Shown piece by piece: positions 1-5,979 of a stretch of DNA of 5,979 bases (its first letter is position 1; each line of letters starts with the position of its first letter). The notes under the pieces were generated by a model. It did no database searches. It saw only the letters and a program-made list of their open reading frames with translations, and was not told where the DNA came from. Made by a program: the position numbers and the translations under genes. Source of the DNA: Thiobacillus sp. GTDB lineage: Bacteria > Pseudomonadota > Gammaproteobacteria > Burkholderiales > Thiobacillaceae. The stretch spans positions 1-5,979 of the forward strand of contig JAABQU010000040.1 in NCBI GenBank assembly GCA_011391285.1, given 5' to 3'.

Positions 1-719
1 TGGCGCTGGCCGACATCACCGATCCCGAACACCCCCGTTTCGCCGCCGTTAATCCGGACAACATGGTCTATGCAGCGAGCCTGCCCAAGATCGCCATTCT
101 CTTCGGTGCCTTCTCCCGCATCGAAGCCGGCGACATGCAGCTCGACACAGCCACCCGCGACACCCTCACCCGCATGATCCGCGTCTCCTCCAACAGCGCC
201 GCCAGCGAGATGCTGGAGCGGGTGGGGATGCGCTACCTTGCCGAACAACTGCAGTCACCGCGCTACCGCCTCTACGATCCCGAGCACAACGGCGGCCTCT
301 GGGTCGGCCGGCCCTACGGCAAGGGCGGCGAGACCTTGCGCGATCCGCTGCACAACCTGTCGCACGGCGCCACCGCCCTGCAGGTCGCCCGCTTCTACTA
401 CCTGCTGGAAACCGGGCGGCTCGTTGCCCCTGCCCTCGCCACCGAGATGAAGTCCATCCTGGGTGAACCCGGCATCCATCACAAATTCGTCAAGGGCCTG
501 GAAACCGAACGCCCCACGTCACTCGTCTACCGCAAATCCGGCAGCTGGCGCAACTGGCATGCCGACAGCGCCATCGTCGAGCGCGACGGGCGCCGCTACA
601 TCGCCGTGGCCCTGGCCGAGGATCCCCGGGGCGGCGAGTGGATGTCCAACCTGATCGTCAGGATGGACGAGGCCGTGTTCGACACCGCTCCCCGCCGCAC
701 GGTGGCGCTTCTCAAGTAA
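1..719 (+). CDS. Serine hydrolase, class A beta-lactamase-like (5'-truncated)
   Basis: The open frame enters from the left edge (first full codon at base 3) and gives 238 residues ending in TAA. ATG 63 is internal, because the frame and the domain both continue upstream of it. Counting from base 3, the penicillin-recognising serine enzyme motifs occur in order: SLPK at 26-29 (nucleophile Ser26, Lys29), SSN at 62-64 (SxN) and KSG at 178-180 (KTG equivalent). This set defines the beta-lactamase/PBP-like fold, which acts through an acyl-serine intermediate, usually in the periplasm. I do not see the ExxLN omega-loop motif of true class A beta-lactamases, so a resistance role is doubtful; a peptidase, esterase or cell-wall role is more likely. 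The signal peptide, if any, lies outside the window. The gene converges on a minus-strand relative whose frame overlaps its last 201 bases. The family call is secure; the substrate is unknown. Confidence 0.85.
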   Translation, partial: ALADITDPEHPRFAAVNPDNMVYAASLPKIAILFGAFSRIEAGDMQLDTATRDTLTRMIRVSSNSAASEMLERVGMRYLAEQLQSPRYRLYDPEHNGGLWVGRPYGKGGETLRDPLHNLSHGATALQVARFYYLLETGRLVAPALATEMKSILGEPGIHHKFVKGLETERPTSLVYRKSGSWRNWHADSAIVERDGRRYIAVALAEDPRGGEWMSNLIVRMDEAVFDTAPRRTVALLK

Positions 720-1931
720 TCGCTGCAGGCGGGTGCCCAGGGTCTGGTGGGCAAGCGCCGCGTTCTTTTTCAGCACATTCGAGGTGATCACCACCAGGTA
801 ATGCATCCGGCGCGCACCCGCCGGCTGTTCCACGATCGCCACCGAGTTCAGCAGGTTCATCGCGTTGCCCTGGTATTTTTCGCAGACGAAGTCCGGCTCC
901 GGCTGGCAGCGGTAAAGCGAGCCTGACTTGAAATACACCGCCGCATCGGCGAGGGCGTGCGAAGACGCATAGCGAATGCGCATCTGCGTGATGTAGAGCA
1001 GACGCTTGATCTCCCGGCTCGACCAGACATCCACGATCCGCCCTTCCTCCAGCGCAAGCAGCCAGCGCATCAGTTCCCGCGGGGTGGCCCAGCTGGAACT
1101 GCCCGGGACCCTGGCCTTGCCCCCGCGGGTGAAAAAGCTCCCCTGCTGCAAGGCCTTCGGGTCGAGGCCGTTGCGTTCCAGGCCGGCCCGCATCACCCCC
1201 CCCAACAGCGCCGACAGTTTCGACTTCGGAGTCGTGCGAAAGAAGGCGTCGCCCTGCTTCTGGTCCACCGGATACCGCTTGCCGAAATGCGCCAGCAGCA
1301 GCATCTCGCGCATGACCATGGAACCGGCGGCGTTGGAACTTGCCGACAACATCCAGTCGAGGTAGGTCCACAGGTTGGCCGCATCCCCCTGGCGCAAGGG
1401 CCGGTGGGACAGGCGCTTGCCGTCCCAGAAGGGCACGTCGTGGCTGTCGTACACAATGAAACCGTCGGCCACCACCCGCGTGTCGCGCAGCACCCGTTCG
1501 CGTGCGGCGATATCGTCGGGATACAGATCGGCGAGCAACTGGAACAGCGCCGTCGCCACCAGTACCTTGCCGACGCTGCCGGGGTTGAAGCGGGCGTCGG
1601 CCTGGTGTTCGGCGTAGACCGGCTGCGCCGGATTGCTGATGTCGAGCACCGCGACCGAGTAGTACACGTCATCCGTGCCCATCAGGTCGGCCACCTGCTG
1701 GCTGAAATCCGGGTCGGGGGGCGGGATCACCCGCCTTGCGCCGGCAAGCCGCAGGTCCACCTGGTCGAGCATCAGCTTTCCGCCGGGCGGTTGCTGCCTG
1801 CCGCTGACCTTGCCTTCCTGTGCCAGCCGGTAGCCTTCGAGCCGGGCGATGCCGGTGTAGGGCTCGCCATCCAGCGGATAGGCTGCGGCGAGGCCCGGCA
1901 GCAGCAACAGCATCGGCAGCAGGCTTCGCAT
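519..1931 (-). CDS. Exported serine hydrolase, PBP/beta-lactamase-like
   Basis: The protein has 470 residues. The start at 1931 is supported by an AAGGAG site five bases upstream and by a typical signal peptide (hydrophobic residues about 3-17, likely cleaved after LAAA near residue 17), which points to the periplasm. The serine-enzyme motifs appear in order: SVGK at 119-122 (nucleophile Ser119, Lys122), SSN at 198-200 and KSG at 335-337. No ExxLN motif is visible, so a beta-lactamase activity is not supported; peptidase or esterase activity on the envelope is inferred. It resembles the plus-strand gene at the left edge, for example in the DI(S/T)(N/D)P stretch before the nucleophile. The start overlaps the stop of the upstream dikinase-like gene, so the two are probably co-translated. 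The recognisable domain ends near residue 408, at about base 708. The last 62 or so residues are antisense to the neighbouring gene and look like unselected translation, suggesting a lost stop codon or a natural overlap. Fold confident, substrate unknown. Confidence 0.85.
   Translation of the reverse strand: MRSLLPMLLLLPGLAAAYPLDGEPYTGIARLEGYRLAQEGKVSGRQQPPGGKLMLDQVDLRLAGARRVIPPPDPDFSQQVADLMGTDDVYYSVAVLDISNPAQPVYAEHQADARFNPGSVGKVLVATALFQLLADLYPDDIAARERVLRDTRVVADGFIVYDSHDVPFWDGKRLSHRPLRQGDAANLWTYLDWMLSASSNAAGSMVMREMLLLAHFGKRYPVDQKQGDAFFRTTPKSKLSALLGGVMRAGLERNGLDPKALQQGSFFTRGGKARVPGSSSWATPRELMRWLLALEEGRIVDVWSSREIKRLLYITQMRIRYASSHALADAAVYFKSGSLYRCQPEPDFVCEKYQGNAMNLLNSVAIVEQPAGARRMHYLVVITSNVLKKNAALAHQTLGTRLQRLLEKRHRAAGSGVEHGLVHPDDQVGHPLAAPGILGQGHGDVAAPVALDDGAVGMPVAPAAGFAVDE
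728..770 (+). terminator. Possible Rho-independent terminator after the truncated hydrolase gene
   Basis: Nine bases after the TAA of the plus-strand gene, GGCG (728-731) can pair with CGCC (756-759), and TGCCCA (734-739) with TGGGCA (748-753). The two stems are separated by a symmetric two-by-two internal loop, and the terminal loop has 8 bases. TTCTTTTT follows at 763-770. Position and T tract fit an intrinsic terminator. The same bases code on the minus strand for the end of the convergent hydrolase domain, where the T tract reads as lysine codons, so coincidence is possible. Confidence 0.4.
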
Positions 1932-4831
1932 CAGTTCTCCTTCCACGGCTGGATCACGCGGCCCGACTGTGCGCGCAGCGGCGCGTCCAGCTCCAGCAGA
2001 AAGCGGTCCCGGCGCGCCGCCTTGCTTTGCAGATAGGGGCGAATCTGGAACAGCGCGAGACGCCCCGCCACGAAGCCGAATTCCACGTCCGCCGGAACGA
2101 CCTGCCCCGCCTCGTCGTGCTGGGGAAAGCGCTCCGGCAGCTGCCGCCCGAGTTGCCGCAACTGCGCGATCTCGGCCGGCGCAAGGACCGGCTGCCCTGA
2201 CACCGGCCGCGCTTCCAGCCCGCCGCCCTCGCCCAGCACGCGCCGCATGGCCGCGCTGGCCTCGGCCAGCAGCTGCACCTTTCCGGTTCCGGCATCGATC
2301 AGCAACTCCTCCGCCGCCTGACCGGAAACCGCGCCGCCCACGCCCTCGTTCGCCGCCACCGTATACGCACCCGTACTGCCGCTTGCCAGATCCTGCGTCA
2401 CCATCACGCCCGACTTTTCGACCGGCACCGCACGCTGCAACAGAACCGACACGTACACGTGCTCGGGGGCATCCATGCGCATCTGTCGCCAGGCGAAGGC
2501 GCGCTCGTCGAAAGGCGAAGCCCACACCTGCATGACGGCCTCCACCACCCGGTCGAGGCCCACCACATTGGGCACGGTGAGGTTGAGCCCGGCGCCGCTG
2601 AATCCCGGCAGGTCTTCCACGTTGGTGTCGCTGCGCACATAAACGGCCACGCTGCCGTCCGCGCCGAATCGTGCCTGCATCGCGCGCTCCAGAGCCGCAC
2701 GGAACGCTGCCCCCGGATCGGTCGTCGCGATCCAGGCCCGCATCCGTTCGCGCAGTTTCCTGGCTTCGCCCTCGCGCTGCTTGGCTGGCAAGCGGCCGAT
2801 GCGGTGGTACTCGCTGCGCATCCACGCATACGCACTCTTGCCCGTTCCCGGCATGGGCTTGTCCAGAAACGCACGGAAAACGCCGAAAGGAATCACCAGC
2901 CCGTCGGCCACTTCATCCGGGTAGTGATGCTTCAACTCGCCCAGGTTGGACGCCTTGGGGCCGGCGATGCGTCCGGCGTCGCTCGATCGCAACTCGCCGA
3001 GCGGAACGAGATCGCGGTGCGCGAGATCCAGCTTGGCGAGGTTCGGGTGAAAGCGGGCCGGCGCCTTGGCCTGCTTGCCGAGCACGTCATCCCAGCGCGC
3101 CCCGTCCTCGGCGATCAGTACACGGCCGCCCGGGCTCACGGCCATCACCACCGGCCGCCCCGCCATCGCCTTCAGGCGCGGCAGCAGCGCGGCATCCACC
3201 ACCACGTTGGGAATGCCGAGGTTGCTGGCGAGAAGCTGCACATGCGACAGGATATTGCCCGCCTGCAGCGTGAGGATGCCGGCCACGGGCGGCAGGTTCG
3301 CCGTGGTTTCGGGCAGCAGGTAAATGCCATCCGCTTTGGGATTGGACGCGTCCAGCCGCAGGATGCCGCGGGCCAGGCCCGGGTTGAGCGCGCGCAGTCC
3401 TGCCCCCACTTTCTCGCCAAAGACTTCGTGCTCGATTCCGGCCAGATGGTTGGCTTCGCGCAGCAAGCCGTCCAGCAGGGTCGAGTAGATCAACAGCGGG
3501 CTGGCCCGCAGACGATCGGGGACGAATTCATGCGCCAACGGCTCGATGCGGCCGAGCCCCGCCACCGTCCCGCCGAAGTGGAAAGCCAGCTCGCGACCGG
3601 CCCAGGCCGGCACCCGCGCCAGGTAGCCGAGGTCCGCGCGATAGCTTTCCAGCGGCAGACTTTGCGCCGTCAGGCGTCCGAGTGCCTGCTGCGCCGATTG
3701 ATGCTCGCGGGGGGTCAGCAGGCCCACGCCATACAGGGCATCCGCCGCATGACCCAGCACGGCCAGTTGCTCGGCGGGGCTCCCCCGCGGCGCGTCGAGC
3801 AGTTTCAGGCCCGCAGCAAAGGCCATGGCCTCCACCTCCAGGCTGAGTTTCAGCGCCTGTACCCGCAGCGCGGGCGACAGGTCCGGCATCGCATCCCGCA
3901 ACTGCGCCAGCAGCGCCGCACTCCCGGCAAAGCGCTGCGCCGGCGTCGGGGAACGGGCCTGCGCCCAATCGAAGCGCCACAACGCGCCGGAGAAGGGATA
4001 GCTGCCAAGCTTTTCTGCCAGCGCGCGCACCTGTTCGCCCGGATCACGCGGGGCGAACAGCGCGTCGAGCGCCTGCGCGAGCATTTCGTACTCGGGCTCG
4101 ATGCGTCCCTTGCTGCGCGCGTAGTCGCGCACCCGCTCGGCATCGGCCGCATCGGGCTGGTTGTGGAGCTTGTTGCGCAGCGGCACAAAATCCACATCCA
4201 GCGTGGCGAGACTGGAGGACAGCTCGTGTACCCGCGTCACCGTCACCCCGTTGCGCAGCTGCGGCAGCAACAGTGCCGCCTGCCGCAGCAGCAGGTAATC
4301 CCGTGGCTGCTGCGGGCGAGCGGCCAGCGCAGCGAGGATGGCGTCCGCAGCGGCGATCTCGTCCTCCACCTGGAAGGCGCCGCGGTAGTAGCGTGCCCGC
4401 CTCAGGATCCAGCCGTTGTCTTCCGCCACGAGGTAGCGTTCAAGCAGGATGGCTTTCAACTCCGGTTGCCCGACTGCCGCGACCAGCGCGTCGGGATCGG
4501 TGGCGGCCAGCACATTGCCCACCAGAAAACCGGCTTCCCGCAGCGCGCGGGCGCGTTCGCCGAGCCGGCCGTGCTGGACGCCGCCTCCACGGGTGGTGCA
4601 GGCATACGGCACGGGCGGCAGCACCTCGCCGTCCTTGCAGACCCAGACAATGGCGTCGAAAGGCCCCCGCGGATCCGCCTTCATCTGCGTGATCCAGGAG
4701 GCCATTTCCGCGCGGGTGGACGCAGCCGAAACGGCCAGCGACAGGACGGCGAGCGGCAACACCGCCAGCAGCAATCCGAGCTTGGCAAGACTTGTGACTG
4801 AGAATGTTCCGGCGCGTCGTTCGGGCTTCAT
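1931..4831 (-). CDS. PEP/pyruvate-binding (PPDK-type ATP-grasp) protein with signal peptide, glucan-water-dikinase-like domain order
   Basis: The protein has 966 residues. An N-terminal hydrophobic segment at about 18-37, after KPERR and ending in small residues (VSAAS), reads as a Sec signal or membrane anchor. Next comes a segment with WVCKDG (63-68), a second cysteine at 78 and GGGVQHG (82-88), then a long mostly helical region to about 480. Residues about 515-575 resemble the swivelling phosphohistidine domain: LSHV at 528-531 makes His530 the candidate phospho-carrier, followed by GIPNVVV. Residues about 615-935 match the PPDK N-terminal ATP-binding domain: GPKASNLGEL (624-633), RSDTNVEDLPG (733-743), SGVMVTQD (807-814), NEGVGGAVSG (828-837) and FQIRP (928-932). 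In PPDK and PEP synthase the ATP domain comes first; here it comes last, as in alpha-glucan water dikinases. No C-terminal PEP/pyruvate TIM barrel is visible. By analogy it would move ATP beta-phosphate through His530 to an unknown acceptor. The start at 4831 is chosen for the signal peptide; its upstream GAAG is weak. Substrate and location are unproven. Confidence 0.85.
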   Translation of the reverse strand: MKPERRAGTFSVTSLAKLGLLLAVLPLAVLSLAVSAASTRAEMASWITQMKADPRGPFDAIVWVCKDGEVLPPVPYACTTRGGGVQHGRLGERARALREAGFLVGNVLAATDPDALVAAVGQPELKAILLERYLVAEDNGWILRRARYYRGAFQVEDEIAAADAILAALAARPQQPRDYLLLRQAALLLPQLRNGVTVTRVHELSSSLATLDVDFVPLRNKLHNQPDAADAERVRDYARSKGRIEPEYEMLAQALDALFAPRDPGEQVRALAEKLGSYPFSGALWRFDWAQARSPTPAQRFAGSAALLAQLRDAMPDLSPALRVQALKLSLEVEAMAFAAGLKLLDAPRGSPAEQLAVLGHAADALYGVGLLTPREHQSAQQALGRLTAQSLPLESYRADLGYLARVPAWAGRELAFHFGGTVAGLGRIEPLAHEFVPDRLRASPLLIYSTLLDGLLREANHLAGIEHEVFGEKVGAGLRALNPGLARGILRLDASNPKADGIYLLPETTANLPPVAGILTLQAGNILSHVQLLASNLGIPNVVVDAALLPRLKAMAGRPVVMAVSPGGRVLIAEDGARWDDVLGKQAKAPARFHPNLAKLDLAHRDLVPLGELRSSDAGRIAGPKASNLGELKHHYPDEVADGLVIPFGVFRAFLDKPMPGTGKSAYAWMRSEYHRIGRLPAKQREGEARKLRERMRAWIATTDPGAAFRAALERAMQARFGADGSVAVYVRSDTNVEDLPGFSGAGLNLTVPNVVGLDRVVEAVMQVWASPFDERAFAWRQMRMDAPEHVYVSVLLQRAVPVEKSGVMVTQDLASGSTGAYTVAANEGVGGAVSGQAAEELLIDAGTGKVQLLAEASAAMRRVLGEGGGLEARPVSGQPVLAPAEIAQLRQLGRQLPERFPQHDEAGQVVPADVEFGFVAGRLALFQIRPYLQSKAARRDRFLLELDAPLRAQSGRVIQPWKEN
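1937..1942 (-). promoter_or_regulatory. Ribosome binding site inside the upstream gene; TGATG stop-start overlap
   Basis: On the minus strand AAGGAG lies five bases before the hydrolase ATG (1931-1929). It is made of the Lys and Glu codons at the C-terminus of the dikinase-like protein, whose TGA (1933-1931) shares one base with that ATG. This fixes the hydrolase start and indicates translational coupling. Confidence 0.8.
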
Positions 4832-4973
4832 GACTGCTTCAACAAGGGGTTGGCCGACGCCTCGGCCCGGATCTGAAAACAATTTCGTGGTGGGCGGGTT
4901 ACACACTTCGTGTGGCAAACGACATTGACGGGGGTTCCCCCAGCCGGGGCCCATGACAGGCACACGGCGCGAT

Positions 4974-5025
4974 AAAAACGGCGCGTCGCCAGCCGGCCAC
5001 CTCATCCCGGTTGCCGGCAAGGCGA
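4974..5025 (-). terminator. Probable terminator of the 80-residue protein gene
   Basis: Reading the minus strand from eleven bases after the TAG, TCGCC and GCCGGC pair with a later GCCGGC and GGCGA. The stem is interrupted by a small two-by-one internal loop and closes a 15-base loop (plus-strand arms 4986-4997 and 5013-5025). TTTTT follows seven bases after the stem (4978-4974). Placement is right for an intrinsic terminator, but the gap before the T run makes it imperfect. It would separate this gene from the dikinase-hydrolase pair. No convincing promoter for that pair was found in the remaining spacer down to 4832. Confidence 0.45.
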
Positions 5026-5035
5026 CACGACCGGG

Positions 5036-5278
5036 CTATTTTTTGCGCGGTTTTTCCGAGCAGCGGATGATCGCTGCGTTCGTCTGCTGATCCAGGCAAT
5101 GACGAAGGTCACCGCTCGGCAAGCGCTTCCCCGCGTGCCCTGCCATCCGGTCCTGGGCGGGTTGCGTGGCGACTGCCGCTTCCGTCTGACCGGCAGCCTT
5201 GCCCTCCCCCATGTCATCCGCCAGCGCAACGCCGACTGCACACACAAGCGGCAGCGCAATGAATCCGATTCTTTTCAT
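5036..5278 (-). CDS. Small secreted protein with two cysteines, function unknown
   Basis: The protein has 80 residues. The start at 5278 is fixed by an AAGGAGG site four bases upstream and by a clear signal peptide: MKR, a hydrophobic core at about 5-18, and cleavage after ALA at residue 20. The mature part has about 60 residues. It begins acidic, is rich in Ala, Gly and Gln, then has a C-terminal motif with Cys61 and Cys73 separated by eleven residues (HCLDQQTNAAIIRCSE, 60-75), and ends in a basic KPRKK tail. The cysteines could form a disulfide in the periplasm or bind a metal or cofactor; neither is shown. I do not recognise the family. The gene has its own candidate promoter and probable terminator, so it looks monocistronic, and it is divergent from the patatin gene. 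That it is a real gene is well supported by the start signals; its role is unknown. Confidence 0.8.
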   Translation of the reverse strand: MKRIGFIALPLVCAVGVALADDMGEGKAAGQTEAAVATQPAQDRMAGHAGKRLPSGDLRHCLDQQTNAAIIRCSEKPRKK

Positions 5279-5282
5279 GAGT

Positions 5283-5289
5283 CCTCCTT
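5283..5289 (-). promoter_or_regulatory. Strong ribosome binding site of the small secreted protein
   Basis: The minus strand reads AAGGAGG here, four bases before the ATG at 5278. It decides the start: the open frame continues upstream to 5971, but that extension crosses the spacer and runs antisense to the patatin gene. Confidence 0.8.
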
Positions 5290-5345
5290 GATTGTTGGTG
5301 ATATCGCGCGCCCCGCTGCGTCTCGAGCTTGGGACAGCCGGTTCA

Positions 5346-5375
5346 ATGATAGTCCCGTCACCAAGCCTGAGCCAA
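5346..5375 (-). promoter_or_regulatory. Candidate sigma-70 promoter of the small secreted protein gene
   Basis: On the minus strand TTGGCT (5375-5370, four of six matches to TTGACA) is followed after 18 bases by TATCAT (5351-5346, five of six matches to TATAAT). Transcription would start near 5339, leaving a leader of about 60 bases before the ATG. This is a consensus match by eye only. Confidence 0.4.
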
Positions 5376-5447
5376 CTCGCAGCGCACGGCCTCGCCCGCC
5401 AGCCGGCCCCCTTCCAAAACACCCCCACTGGCGCATACACTTTGGAC

Positions 5448-5464
5448 TTGCCGTAACCCGGCAA
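5448..5464. repeat. Short inverted repeat in the divergent spacer, possible operator
   Basis: TTGCCG (5448-5453) and CGGCAA (5459-5464) form a perfect six-base inverted repeat around TAACC. It lies between the divergent small-protein and patatin genes, about 100 bases before the patatin start, where a dimeric regulator could bind. The match is short and could be chance in GC-rich DNA. Confidence 0.2.
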
Positions 5465-5554
5465 CGGCTCGCGTTCACGCGCGCCATCCATACTAAAAAC
5501 AATCGACCCTGCGGAGCGCGACCCAACAGCGCCACAGCATTGCTCAACCAATAA

Positions 5555-5561
5555 GGGGAGG
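5555..5561 (+). promoter_or_regulatory. Ribosome binding site of the patatin gene
   Basis: GGGGAGG lies five bases before ATG 5567. A second ATG at 5563 is in another frame. The site and the downstream patatin motifs together select 5567. No convincing sigma-70 promoter was found in the plus-strand spacer; CATACT (5489-5494) is a possible -10 without a good -35. Confidence 0.7.
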
Positions 5562-5566
5562 AATGC

Positions 5567-5979
5567 ATGGAAACGAACACGCCCGGAGAAGCCTTTTCCG
5601 ACGTATTGCGCGCGGAACTGACACGCTTGCGGCCAGCCATGGATGCGCCGCAGCAGTGTCCAGAAGACTGCGCCGACCAGGCGCAGTTGATGGGGCTGGC
5701 GCTGTCCGGCGGCGGCATCCGCAGCGCGACCTTCTCGCTCGGCATCATCCAGGCGCTCGCCAAACTGAAAATCCTCCGCGGCTTCGACTACCTGTCCACC
5801 GTATCCGGCGGCGGCTACATCGGCGCCTGGCTGTCGGCGCTGATCTACCGCACGCGCCAACCGGGCGAACGCGCCGTCGACGGCGTGGCGGCAGTCGAAC
5901 GCGCACTCGGCGGCGAGCAGCGGCCGTGGTGCGCAGCCGGCACGCACGCGTCCGAATGCCCGCCCGAGCATCCCGCGGT
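5567..5979 (+). CDS. Patatin-like phospholipase, N-terminal part (3'-truncated)
   Basis: The first 137 codons are present and the frame is open at the right edge. Patatins are lipid acyl hydrolases with a Ser-Asp dyad. After a 40-residue polar leader with no signal peptide, ALSGGGIRSATFSLG (45-59) carries the glycine-rich oxyanion-hole motif GGGxR (48-52). STVSGGGYIGAW (77-88) is the nucleophile elbow, with Ser80 the predicted catalytic serine. The elbow reads TVSGG, so the first glycine of the canonical GxSxG is replaced by Thr; I recall this variant in large bacterial patatin-like proteins. The catalytic Asp lies beyond the window. After residue 93 a region rich in Arg, Ala and Gly with Cys122 and Cys131 begins, probably an insertion before the rest of the domain. 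Without an export signal the enzyme is probably cytosolic or on the inner membrane face. It is divergent from the small secreted protein gene. The family call is firm; substrate and full length cannot be judged. Confidence 0.88.
   Translation, partial: METNTPGEAFSDVLRAELTRLRPAMDAPQQCPEDCADQAQLMGLALSGGGIRSATFSLGIIQALAKLKILRGFDYLSTVSGGGYIGAWLSALIYRTRQPGERAVDGVAAVERALGGEQRPWCAAGTHASECPPEHPA

Noticed and set aside
957..2036. Plus-strand 359-codon open frame opposite the exported serine hydrolase
   Set aside because: Same antisense composition and no motifs; the minus strand has SxxK, SxN, KSG and a signal peptide.
1932..2825. N-terminal extension of the minus-strand hydrolase frame up to 2825
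   Set aside because: It lies out of frame within the dikinase-like gene, is dominated by Arg, Gly and Ala, and precedes a perfectly placed ribosome binding site and signal peptide at 1931.
2459..4801. Plus-strand 780-codon open frame opposite the dikinase-like gene
   Set aside because: Its translation is rich in His, Gln and Arg with no recognisable domain, as expected of an antisense frame in GC-rich coding DNA; the minus strand carries clear ATP-binding and phosphohistidine motifs.
4902..4914. CACACTTCGTGTG inverted repeat upstream of the dikinase-like gene
   Set aside because: Five-base arms with a three-base loop; no promoter elements could be placed convincingly around it.
4930..4941. 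GGGGGTTCCCCC inverted repeat upstream of the dikinase-like gene
   Set aside because: Only a five-base stem with a two-base gap and no T tract or promoter context; likely chance.
4832..5020. Upstream start of the dikinase-like gene at 5020
   Set aside because: It would add 63 residues of unstructured sequence before a good signal peptide and overlap the terminator region of the preceding gene.
5099..5554. Plus-strand 151-codon open frame across the small gene and spacer
   Set aside because: No ribosome binding site, no motif, and it is antisense to the well-supported 80-residue gene.
5279..5971. Extension of the small secreted protein frame to 5971
   Set aside because: It is antisense to the patatin gene and crosses the spacer; the AAGGAGG site and signal peptide fix the start at 5278.

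Overview
The window is GC-rich and gene-dense, with long spurious reading frames opposite real genes. The style suggests a Gram-negative proteobacterium, perhaps a betaproteobacterium. That placement is inference from base composition, Sec-type signal peptides and Shine-Dalgarno sites; no taxonomic marker gene is present.

Layout, left to right: (1) the 3' part of a plus-strand class A beta-lactamase-like serine hydrolase, cut by the left edge; (2) a minus-strand exported serine hydrolase of the same superfamily, whose open frame runs 201 bases antisense into gene 1; (3) a 966-residue minus-strand protein with a signal peptide, a swivelling phosphohistidine-like domain and a C-terminal PPDK-type ATP-binding domain, which is the domain order of glucan water dikinases; (4) a minus-strand 80-residue secreted protein with its own promoter and probable terminator; (5) the start of a plus-strand patatin-like phospholipase, cut by the right edge.

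Genes 3 and 2 form a tightly coupled minus-strand pair: the dikinase-like stop and the hydrolase start overlap as TGATG, and a strong ribosome binding site lies in the last codons of the dikinase-like gene. Gene 1 converges on this pair. The core of interest is therefore an apparently exported ATP-grasp/phosphohistidine enzyme coupled to an exported penicillin-binding-type serine hydrolase, with a second hydrolase of that superfamily alongside. An enzyme that looks ATP-dependent yet carries an export signal is a real puzzle, because the periplasm is not known to hold ATP. The joint function is not established, and any role in envelope glycan or cell-wall metabolism is inference.

The 80-residue gene and the patatin gene are divergent across a 288-base spacer and need not belong to the same process. 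No RNA gene, mobile element, CRISPR array or attachment site was seen.
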